Source: Candidatus Latescibacterota bacterium (GTDB taxonomy: Bacteria > Latescibacterota > UBA2968 > UBA8231). From it: a stretch of DNA of 10,892 nucleotides. The position numbers and the translations under genes are program-made. The notes beneath the pieces are model-generated. The model was not told the origin of the DNA. It worked only from the letters and a program-made list of their open reading frames with translations, and made no database searches. Shown piece after piece: positions 1 to 6,489 of the stretch. Location: the NCBI GenBank assembly GCA_022827165.1, contig JAJDTN010000194.1:1-10892 (forward strand), written 5' to 3'. The stretch's first letter is position 1. The number at the start of each line of letters is the position of its first letter.

Positions 1-117
1 CGGCGGACCCCCCGTGGGCCGGCCCAGGTGCCACAGGAAGGCCGCGCCGGCGCCGGCCCCGGCGGCGGCGAGGACCGCGGCCAGTGCGAGCCAGCGTCGG
101 ATGGAGGGAAAGGGCAA
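1..117 (-). CDS. N-terminal fragment of a probable membrane-anchored or exported protein (runs off the left edge)
   Basis: Reading leftward from a TTG codon at 117-115 gives 39 uninterrupted codons to the window edge. The peptide begins MPFPSIRRW and continues with an Ala/Leu/Gly-rich hydrophobic stretch (about residues 9-28), followed by FLWHLGRP. Two arginines before a hydrophobic segment is the layout of a signal anchor or signal peptide. No ATG or GTG occurs in any frame between the strong minus-strand promoter at 247-275 and this point, and TTG is the only start-like codon in frame. No good Shine-Dalgarno sequence precedes it (only GGGA about 14 bases upstream), so the start is tentative. 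The predicted leader would be about 120 bases. The family cannot be named from 39 residues; single-pass anchors of this kind occur in penicillin-binding proteins, sensor kinases and many envelope proteins. The main doubt is that GC-rich DNA often gives Ala/Leu-rich readings by chance. Confidence 0.42.
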   Translation of the reverse strand, partial: MPFPSIRRWLALAAVLAAAGAGAGAAFLWHLGRPTGGPP

Positions 118-246
118 GAGGATCGGCGGTCCCGGCGAAACGGTGGATCGGTGGAGGGCCGGGGGGCCAGCCGGTCCCGCGGCCGTCGAGGACGGGTCGG
201 TGGGTGAAGCGGATCGCGCGTGAGCCAGGGGAGGACGCTCGGCGGG

Positions 247-275
247 ATTCTACCCGGGGCCTCCCGGACTGTCAA
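247..275 (-). promoter_or_regulatory. Near-consensus sigma-70-type promoter on the minus strand
   Basis: On the minus strand a perfect TTGACA (complement of 270-275) is followed by exactly 17 bases and then TAGAAT (complement of 247-252), five of six matches to TATAAT. Transcription would begin near 240 and run left toward the fragment at 1-117. The spacer contains a small dyad, CCGGG and CCCGG arms four bases apart, which could be incidental or an operator. Such a match is conspicuous in DNA this GC-rich. The promoter class is known; its use here is inferred. Confidence 0.62.
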
Positions 276-286
276 GCAGGTCCGGC

Positions 287-319
287 GGGCGGTGCCGGCG
301 GGCCCCGGGGAGACCGCCC
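287..319. repeat. Inverted repeat upstream of the minus-strand promoter
   Basis: GGGCGGT (287-293) and its exact reverse complement ACCGCCC (313-319) flank a 19-base, very GC-rich loop. The dyad begins 11 bases upstream of the -35 box of the minus-strand promoter. It could be a regulator-binding site or an RNA stem, but a 7-base-pair GC stem is not rare in this composition. Confidence 0.3.
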
Positions 320-608
320 TCGACCCCCGGGGGGCCTCTCGGCGCCGGTCCTCTGGCCGGGGCACCTCATCCGCCTTGATCGAGGACCACGACTCGCGGC
401 GGGAGGCGTACCCGCTGCAGTGCGGCCGCGCCCCTGGCGGGCCTCCGGACCCAGGGCCGTCAGCCACTCCCGGGGGAGGTTGGATTTCGCAAAAGGACGG
501 GGATACCTTTCATCTGTTCCCTGCCTGTTGTCGCCGCGGCACTCCCTGCAGCCGCGCGCGTCCTTACGACACCCGATCCCCTTGCTGATTCGAAAGACGG
601 CTGTACCC

Positions 609-3215
609 ATGCGCGTTTCCCAGGCTCCCTCGTCCGCGGCCGTCCTGGCCGCCGCCCTGGCACTCCTGATGGCCGCAGCGGCCCCTCCCGCCGCCTCGCA
701 GACTCTGCCGGCCGAGACCCATCCGAGCCTGCTGTTCACGGCCGAGGAGCTTCCCGTCCTCCGCGACCGCATCGGCCGCGAGCCGTACGCCGCCTGGTGG
801 CGGACGGTGCTCGAGCGGGCCGGGTCCGTGCCCTCCAACATCCCGGAGGAACGGCGGAAGGTCCGCTACGCCAAGAGCGCCGCCTTCGCCTGGCAGATCA
901 CCGGCGACGAGAGCTACGCGCGCCAGGCGGTGGACCTGCTCCTCGACGTGCGCTTCCCACCCCGGGGCGGCGACATGGGGGAGGCCCACGCCGAGGGCGA
1001 GGTGGCGGCCCAGTACGCCATCGCCTGCGACATGATCCACGAGTACGCCGCCAACACCCCGGCCGACCTCGAAGAGATCCGCACGATCCTGGCGGAGGAG
1101 GCGCAGCGCATCTTCGACGGCATCATCGTCCGGGAGGTGAACCTCGGGCTGGTCACCCTCAAGATCCGCCTCCACGATACCCCGGACCCGCGCAATCCGC
1201 TGCGGCAGATCCGGAACAACTGGCACGTGCGCGCCTACGCCGGCCTCGGACTGGCGGCGATGGCCCTGTCCGACCACCCCGGCGGGGCGAACACCCCCCA
1301 GGAGTGGGCCGACCACGCCTACGACCTGGTGACCCGCTCCCTGTGGCAGCAGATCGACGACGAGGACGGGAGCTGGGCCGAGGGGCCCTTCTACAGCCGC
1401 TACGCCGCCGACGTCTACCTGCCCTGGATGTACGCCCTCCGCAACCTCACGGGCGTCGACCTCTTCGCCGACCCGCAGGTCGAGGCGACGCACCGCTGGT
1501 CCCTCAACCTGCGCCTGCCCAGCGGCCGCCGCCCCAACATCGACGACGCCCACCTCGACGACGCCTACGGCCACTACCTCTCCGCCGTGTACGCGGACGG
1601 CGGCCTCCACCGCTGGGACTGGGAGCAGAACGAGAACGGACCGTTCACGCGCGGGTTCAACGAGATGGACGCCATCGCCATCTACGACGACTCCGTGGAG
1701 GCGCGGGCGCCGGACCACGGCCCCACGGTGTTCATGCCCGCCGCCGGGGACGCCGTCTTCCGCAGCGACTGGGGTCCCGGGGCCACCTACCTGCTGCTGC
1801 GCGGCGAGCACGGGTCGGCGCGGTTGCACGGGTTCAGCCACGAGCATCCCGACGAGACCAGCTTCCTCCTCTACGCCGGCGGCGAGATGCTGGCCCTCGA
1901 CGCGGGCTACATCAACTACGAGAACCACCTCAAGGTGAATCAGGGCCACAACCACAACCTGATCCTGGTCGACGGCGAGGGTCCGCCCCTGCGCGTCGTC
2001 GAGGGCGAGTCGATCGACGGCGGCAACGACGCCTATCTGCGGCAGACCTTCACCAGCGGCCTCGTGGAGTACGCCGAGGTGAAAGCCGGGTACGCCGACG
2101 CCGACTTCCTGCGCTGCGTGATGTTCGTCGACGGCAGCTACTTCGTGGTGGTCGACGAGGTCCGCGGCGACGGCTCCCACACCTACGAGTGGCGGCTCCA
2201 CGGCCACGGCGGCGGCGACAGCGGCGGCACCTACCAACGCGACGGGGCCCTGGCGCGCTGGACCCGTCCAGGGGCGGAGCTCCTCGCCTTCGTGGCGGCG
2301 CCGGAGGGCGCGGCCTTCAGCGAGGCCGAGGCGATCCACTCCTTCGACTACCGGCAGGAGTCGACGCACACGGTGATGCGGGTCGAGGCCGAGGGCCGCG
2401 ACGTGGAGTTCCTGAGCCTGCTCCATCCGCGGGCCTCTGCGGACCCAGAGCCCGTGCTGAGCCAGGTGGCAACCGACCACGGCCGGGTGGTGCGCACGAA
2501 GCTGGGCGATCTCGTGGACCTGGCCTGGACCCGCGGCGGCGATGCGGGCGTGCGGTTCTCCGCTCCCGCCGGCGAGGTCGCCGGCGACGGCCGCCTGGGA
2601 CTGGTGCGCTGCGAGGGGGGGGAGCTGACCGGCTTCAGCTTCCAGGACGGGACCCGCCTGGAGGCCGGCGGCGGAACGGTCTTCACCGCCTCGGAGCCGG
2701 TGGACGCGAGTCTGCGGTTGGCGCCCGAGAGGGTGAGCGGCTTCCTTCGCGGACCGGACTCCGGCTACACGGTGGCCCTGCCCATGGCCGGCTTGCCGGA
2801 GGGGGTCACCTTCAGCGGGACCCTGATCGGCCAGACCGTGGAGGCGGATGTCCTCACCCTGGAGCTGGCCGGCGAGGGCATCCTGGAGATGTCGGGGGGC
2901 ACCAATGTCCTGGAGGATCACGCGGCGGCGGCGCCCGGCGGGTTCCGGCTGGCGCCGAGCTACCCCAATCCCTTCAACGCCGGCACGGTCATCCCCTTCG
3001 CGCTGGCCGAGCCGGGGTGGGCGCGGATGACCGTCTTCAACTCCCTCGGCCGGAAGGTGCGCACGCTGGTGGACGGCGAGCTGCCCGCCGGCGCGCACCG
3101 GGCGGCCTGGGACGGCCGCGACGAGGGCGGTGAGCCGGCGGCCAGCGGGGTGTACCTGGCGCGGCTGCGCTCGGGCGCCGGCACGGCGACGCGGCGGCTG
3201 TTGCTGCTGAGGTAA
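609..3215 (+). CDS. Secreted heparinase II/III-family polysaccharide lyase with C-terminal FlgD-like/T9SS-type domain
   Basis: The 868-residue protein is a probable extracellular lyase that cleaves uronate-containing polysaccharide by beta-elimination. Residues 1-30 form a signal peptide (Ala/Leu core, likely cleavage after PPAAS). HPSLLFTAEELPVLRDRI then opens the alpha-helical toroid domain typical of alginate-lyase/heparinase-type proteins (about 37-340). This domain carries NNWH (203-206) and EGPFYSRY (258-265), whose Asn, His and Tyr are candidates for the catalytic residues of PL15/17/21-type enzymes. The beta-sheet heparinase II/III domain (about 375-600) contains HGFSHEHPDETSF (His407, His411, His413, Asp415) and GHNHN (His447, His449). 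From about 777 to the end lies a FlgD-like sandwich with YPNPFN and ASGVYLARL, the usual sorting/attachment domain of FCB secreted proteins. The ATG at 609 is chosen for the signal peptide; no clear Shine-Dalgarno sequence precedes it. It is first in a three-gene operon. Substrate is unknown: alginate, ulvan, heparin-like and other glycans are all possible. Confidence 0.9.
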   Translation: MRVSQAPSSAAVLAAALALLMAAAAPPAASQTLPAETHPSLLFTAEELPVLRDRIGREPYAAWWRTVLERAGSVPSNIPEERRKVRYAKSAAFAWQITGDESYARQAVDLLLDVRFPPRGGDMGEAHAEGEVAAQYAIACDMIHEYAANTPADLEEIRTILAEEAQRIFDGIIVREVNLGLVTLKIRLHDTPDPRNPLRQIRNNWHVRAYAGLGLAAMALSDHPGGANTPQEWADHAYDLVTRSLWQQIDDEDGSWAEGPFYSRYAADVYLPWMYALRNLTGVDLFADPQVEATHRWSLNLRLPSGRRPNIDDAHLDDAYGHYLSAVYADGGLHRWDWEQNENGPFTRGFNEMDAIAIYDDSVEARAPDHGPTVFMPAAGDAVFRSDWGPGATYLLLRGEHGSARLHGFSHEHPDETSFLLYAGGEMLALDAGYINYENHLKVNQGHNHNLILVDGEGPPLRVVEGESIDGGNDAYLRQTFTSGLVEYAEVKAGYADADFLRCVMFVDGSYFVVVDEVRGDGSHTYEWRLHGHGGGDSGGTYQRDGALARWTRPGAELLAFVAAPEGAAFSEAEAIHSFDYRQESTHTVMRVEAEGRDVEFLSLLHPRASADPEPVLSQVATDHGRVVRTKLGDLVDLAWTRGGDAGVRFSAPAGEVAGDGRLGLVRCEGGELTGFSFQDGTRLEAGGGTVFTASEPVDASLRLAPERVSGFLRGPDSGYTVALPMAGLPEGVTFSGTLIGQTVEADVLTLELAGEGILEMSGGTNVLEDHAAAAPGGFRLAPSYPNPFNAGTVIPFALAEPGWARMTVFNSLGRKVRTLVDGELPAGAHRAAWDGRDEGGEPAASGVYLARLRSGAGTATRRLLLLR

Positions 3216-3230
3216 CACCCGGACCCACGA

Positions 3231-3237
3231 AAGGAGG
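3231..3237 (+). promoter_or_regulatory. Shine-Dalgarno sequence fixing the GTG start of the C45 hydrolase gene
   Basis: AAGGAGG lies five bases before the GTG at 3243. No in-frame ATG lies nearby, and the protein homology begins right after this codon, so the ribosome binding site decides the GTG start. Confidence 0.8.
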
Positions 3238-3242
3238 CGTCG

Positions 3243-4304
3243 GTGAAAAGGCGCGAGTTCCGCGGTTCTCCCGCCGATGTGGGAGCCGCCCAGGGCGCGA
3301 TGGACCCCGAGGCGGCACAAGCCTACGTGGAGTTCTGGCTCGCCCGGCCCCACGATTTCGAGGATCCGTACTTCCGCGGGAACCTGGCCTTCATGCGGCG
3401 CGAGTTCCCGGAGATGGTGGAGCAGATCGAGGCTTTCGCCGAGGCCGCGGGCATGCCCTTCGACCACGCGTACTACAGCCACGTGCACTGGACGGGGGCC
3501 GGATCGGATGCCTGCTCCACCCTCGGGATCGTCCTGCAGGAGGACGGTCCGGCCATGCTGTCGACCAACGACGGGCACGACGACACGGTGCCGGGCACGG
3601 TGGACAACACCGTGGTCTCCATCTTCCCCGACGCCAAGCCCCACGGCATGATGGGACTCGGCGGCCAGCGCCACGTCACCCTGGGGGCGGCGGTGAACGA
3701 CGCGGGCCTTCTGGTGGGAGCCAACTCCGGGCACCGCCGGTTCAATCCCGTCTCCAATCCGGAGTGCCTCAACCTCTACTTCATCGTCCACCTGCTGGCC
3801 CAGCACTGCGCCGACTGCGGCGACGTGCGCCACTTCGTCGAGCAGTACCGTCTCTCCGGGCAGAAGGGGATGATCCTGGTCACCGTCGACGCGGCGGGCA
3901 ACATCCTCGGCCTGGAGCTGGAGTCGGAGAACATCGCCGTCTCCGAGGCCCAGGACGGCATGCTCCTGGAGGTCAACCACTGGCAGCACCCCGGCCTCCA
4001 GGTTCCTTCCCGCGCGGCGAACCCCGACTGGTGGAACGGCTCCTACTACTACAACTCGCAGGCGCGGGTCATGTACTTCGCCCACTTCCGCAACCTCTTC
4101 GCGCGCATGAAGAGCATGCAGGAGCTGGTCGACTTCTCCTTCGACGTCCACGCGCCGGGGCGCATCCTGCAGATGGCGGGACGGAACGTGGACGACCTGA
4201 TCTCCTGCCAGGTGATGTTCGCCTCCGCGAGAGAGCGGATGATGAGGATCCACCTCCATCCCCTCGGCAAGGACGAGTACGAGGAGTTCCGCTACCCGGA
4301 GTGA
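3243..4304 (+). CDS. C45-family (acyl-CoA:6-APA acyltransferase-like) Ntn hydrolase/acyltransferase
   Basis: This 353-residue protein looks like a member of the peptidase C45/AAT family: autoprocessing N-terminal-nucleophile enzymes that hydrolyse or transfer amide-linked acyl groups (relatives include isopenicillin-N acyltransferase and carcinine hydrolase). FRGSPADVGAAQGA near the N-terminus matches the family opening (usually GSPYEIGRQHG). SDACSTLGIV puts the expected nucleophile at Cys91, with self-cleavage predicted between Ala90 and Cys91. Family-like segments follow: STNDGHDD, AAVNDAGLLVGANSGH, a helical stretch around LLAQHCADCGDVRHFVEQY, and a C-terminal region ending HPLGKDEYEEFRYPE. 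No signal peptide or membrane segment is present, so it is probably cytoplasmic. It starts 27 bases after the lyase stop and ends 7 bases before the phosphoesterase start, so the three are probably co-transcribed. An amide bond in a sugar fragment, such as an N-acyl group, is a possible target but this is inference. Family call fairly sure, substrate unknown. Confidence 0.83.
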   Translation: MKRREFRGSPADVGAAQGAMDPEAAQAYVEFWLARPHDFEDPYFRGNLAFMRREFPEMVEQIEAFAEAAGMPFDHAYYSHVHWTGAGSDACSTLGIVLQEDGPAMLSTNDGHDDTVPGTVDNTVVSIFPDAKPHGMMGLGGQRHVTLGAAVNDAGLLVGANSGHRRFNPVSNPECLNLYFIVHLLAQHCADCGDVRHFVEQYRLSGQKGMILVTVDAAGNILGLELESENIAVSEAQDGMLLEVNHWQHPGLQVPSRAANPDWWNGSYYYNSQARVMYFAHFRNLFARMKSMQELVDFSFDVHAPGRILQMAGRNVDDLISCQVMFASARERMMRIHLHPLGKDEYEEFRYPE

Positions 4305-4311
4305 GGGGCCG

Positions 4312-6465
4312 ATGACGATCCAGATCGAGGGAAGGGTGCGGGAAGCGGGTTCCGGGAGGGGCCTGGAAAATGTGTGTGTCTCCAACGGCGAGCACGTGGT
4401 GCGCACCGATGCCGGCGGCCGCTACCAGTTGGAGATCGAGCCCGGGGAGCACCGGTTCGTATGGGTGTCCGTGCCCGATGGCTTCCGGCTGTCCGCCGAG
4501 TTCCACCGCTCCACCCGCGGCTGGGACGCCCCGCGGCGGGACGTCGACTTCGATCTCGTGCCGGAGCCCGGGGGAGAGCGGCGGAGCCTTCGGCTGGCCC
4601 ACGTCACCGATACCCATGTGGGAGCGGAGGGGTACCGCATGACGGGGGAGATCGTGCGGGAGGACCTGCGCGACCTGATCGCCGAGGCGGACCCCGACCT
4701 GATCGTGGTCAGCGGCGACCTGACCGACTGGGGGACGCCGCCCGAGCTGGAGAGCTTCCGCGAGGCGGTGGCGGATGTGGGGGTGCCGGTGATGCCCATG
4801 TTCGGCGGACACGACGGCAACCGGGAACGCTTCGGAGACCTGTCCGCCGAGAGTCTCGCCGAGTTGAAGCGCAACCGCCGCCAGGACGAGATCCGGCGGA
4901 TCGTGCGGCAGCGGGAGGGGGTCAGCTTCATCCGCAACTACGAGGAGGTCCTCGGGCCCGCCTGGTACAGCTTCGACCGGGGGGGCCGGCACTTCGTCCT
5001 CTATCCGAACGAGGAGAACTTCCTCGCCCCCGGCGACCGCGACCGGAAGCAGGCGTGGCTGGTTGCCGACCTGGCGGCGCAGCCCGCCGGACGGGAGGTG
5101 GTCGTCTTCACTCACATCCCCCCGTCGGCGGCCCTGCTGGACCTGCTGGGCGGTTCCGGCGCGAGGCTGGTCCTGCACGGGCACTGGCACGCGAGCAAGC
5201 TCCTCGTCCAGGGCGGGATCACCATCGCCGGCACGCCCCCCCTCGGCATCGGGGGCCTCGACACCCGCCCCCGGGGCTACCGTCTCGTCGACTTCGGGGA
5301 AGGGGAGGCGCGGATCCCGCTCAGGGCCCTGGGCGGCAGCGGTTCCTCCGCCCCGCGGGGGGAGCGGCCCCTGGAGGTCCTGTGGACGCACCAGCTGCCG
5401 GCGGGGCTGCACCGGGCGGCGCCGGTGGCCGCGGACGGCCGCGTCCTGGTGAGCCTGGCCCACGAGGGAGATCCCGGGGGCAGCGGCGTGGTCTGCGTCG
5501 ACGCCCGCAGCGGCGAGCGCCAGTGGCTGACGCGGACCGATTCGGCGGTCAAGAACAGCGTCGCCGCGGGCGCGGGCTGCTGCGCCGCCCTCTCCGTGTG
5601 CGGCCGCCTCCACCTGCTGGATGCGGCGTCGGGGCGGGTCCGCTGGCAGGCCGACCTGCCCGGCTTTCCCGGGCGCTGGGTCTACACCTCGCCGGTGATC
5701 GCCGGAGACGCCGTCTTCGTCGGCAACAAGGGCGGCTGCGGCGCCTTCGACCTGGAGACGGGCGAGCAGCGGTGGTACGTCGTCTTCGACACCGGCGACG
5801 ACGGCCCGTGCTACGCGGGCCCCCGGGTATGGGGGGACCTGCTCCTCCTCTTCGTCCCGCGCCGGGGCCTGATCGCCATGGACCGCCGCGAGGGAGGGGT
5901 GGTCTGGGAACGGGATCTGTACGTCGAGCACCCGCTGGCCCGCCCCGCCCTGGCCGGCGACCTGCTGGTGAGCGGCAGCGAGGTCCGCGAAGTGCACTGG
6001 TACCACGGGGACCCCGCCCCCCTGATCGTCCTGCGGGCGCGGACGGGCGAGGTCGTCTGGCACCGTCCGGTCCTGCCGTCGCGCTACCCGGCGGGCCTGG
6101 CGGCCCGTGAGGACCGGATCTTCGCCACCACGCCCGACGGCGAGGCCCTGTGCCTGGACCTGCCCTCGGGGGAGCTGCTGTGGCGCTACGGGGTGGGGGA
6201 GGACCTGCTGGACATGGTGACCGCCCGCCGCCGGGTGCGGTCGAGCCTCGCCGACCCGGTCCTCCACGGGGACCGGGTGCTGGTGGGCGCCAACGACGGC
6301 TGCCTACACGTCCTCGACGCCGACACCGGCGCCTGCGAGAGCCGCACATCCTTCGGCTCTCCCGTCAGCGCCCCCGTCTGCGTCACCGGCGACGGCATCT
6401 GCCTGGGGACCTACGACGGGCGGCTGGTCGGTCTCGCGGACCCCGCCGGGTCGTCCCGCGGCTGA
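4312..6465 (+). CDS. Calcineurin-like metallophosphoesterase fused to a PQQ-type beta-propeller
   Basis: The 717-residue protein has three parts. Residues 1-90 are a small beta-sandwich of the carboxypeptidase-regulatory/MetallophosN type (IEGRVREAGSGRGLENVCVS, then DAGGRYQLEIEPGEHRF). Residues 92-330 are a calcineurin-like phosphoesterase: DTH (Asp100, His102), GDLTD (Asp136), GGHD (165-168), FTHIPP (His268) and HGHWH (His291, His293). Residues from about 350 to the end form a PQQ-type propeller with repeated cores such as GVVCVDARSGERQW, LHLLDAASGRVRW, GAFDLETGEQRW, LIVLRARTGEVVW, LCLDLPSGELLW and LHVLDADTGA. The usual GNHD motif reads GGHD, so the metal-ligand or phosphate-contacting Asn is Gly166. 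All other metal ligands are present, suggesting altered rather than absent activity. No signal peptide is seen, although many PQQ-propeller proteins are exported. The ATG is preceded by a GAGGGG that overlaps the upstream stop, consistent with coupled translation. Likely role: hydrolysis of a phosphodiester or phosphomonoester; the propeller may bind ligand or partner. Substrate unknown. Confidence 0.87.
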   Translation: MTIQIEGRVREAGSGRGLENVCVSNGEHVVRTDAGGRYQLEIEPGEHRFVWVSVPDGFRLSAEFHRSTRGWDAPRRDVDFDLVPEPGGERRSLRLAHVTDTHVGAEGYRMTGEIVREDLRDLIAEADPDLIVVSGDLTDWGTPPELESFREAVADVGVPVMPMFGGHDGNRERFGDLSAESLAELKRNRRQDEIRRIVRQREGVSFIRNYEEVLGPAWYSFDRGGRHFVLYPNEENFLAPGDRDRKQAWLVADLAAQPAGREVVVFTHIPPSAALLDLLGGSGARLVLHGHWHASKLLVQGGITIAGTPPLGIGGLDTRPRGYRLVDFGEGEARIPLRALGGSGSSAPRGERPLEVLWTHQLPAGLHRAAPVAADGRVLVSLAHEGDPGGSGVVCVDARSGERQWLTRTDSAVKNSVAAGAGCCAALSVCGRLHLLDAASGRVRWQADLPGFPGRWVYTSPVIAGDAVFVGNKGGCGAFDLETGEQRWYVVFDTGDDGPCYAGPRVWGDLLLLFVPRRGLIAMDRREGGVVWERDLYVEHPLARPALAGDLLVSGSEVREVHWYHGDPAPLIVLRARTGEVVWHRPVLPSRYPAGLAAREDRIFATTPDGEALCLDLPSGELLWRYGVGEDLLDMVTARRRVRSSLADPVLHGDRVLVGANDGCLHVLDADTGACESRTSFGSPVSAPVCVTGDGICLGTYDGRLVGLADPAGSSRG

Positions 6466-6489
6466 CCTTCCCGCCGCTGATCCGCCCGC

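Larger units (their letters stand above)
118..608. other. Divergent intergenic region without a convincing gene
   Basis: These 491 bases separate the minus-strand fragment at the left edge from the secreted lyase gene. Several frames stay open across it, but the translations are Arg/Pro/Gly-rich and look like chance reading of GC-rich DNA. The plus-strand frame of the lyase is open back to about position 84, yet the signal peptide fixes the lyase start at 609. The region contains one near-consensus minus-strand promoter (247-275) and a 7-base-pair dyad (287-319). A slightly AT-richer patch at about 480-515 would be a reasonable place for the lyase promoter, but no convincing -35/-10 pair can be seen there. 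Confidence 0.6.

Noticed and set aside
480..508. Candidate plus-strand promoter for the lyase (TTGGAT with a weak GATACC about 16 bases on)
   Set aside because: Only three of six matches in each box; not enough to call.
84..608. Possible 175-residue N-terminal extension of the lyase
   Set aside because: The extension is Arg/Pro/Gly-rich without domain pattern, and a typical signal peptide begins exactly at the Met at 609.
564..4406. A very long open frame on the minus strand (about 1,280 codons) opposite the lyase and the C45 gene
   Set aside because: The translation is rich in Val, His, Gly, Ala and Arg and lacks domain patterns. It mirrors the codon structure of real plus-strand genes, as expected in GC-rich DNA.
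4069..6267. A second long minus-strand open frame (about 730 codons) opposite the phosphoesterase
   Set aside because: It has no recognisable domain, and the opposite strand carries an intact multi-domain protein with clear motifs.
6458..6477. GCGGC/GCCGC inverted repeat at the convergent junction as a bidirectional terminator
   Set aside because: Only five base pairs with a ten-base loop, partly inside the stop region of the phosphoesterase gene, and no T-run on either strand.
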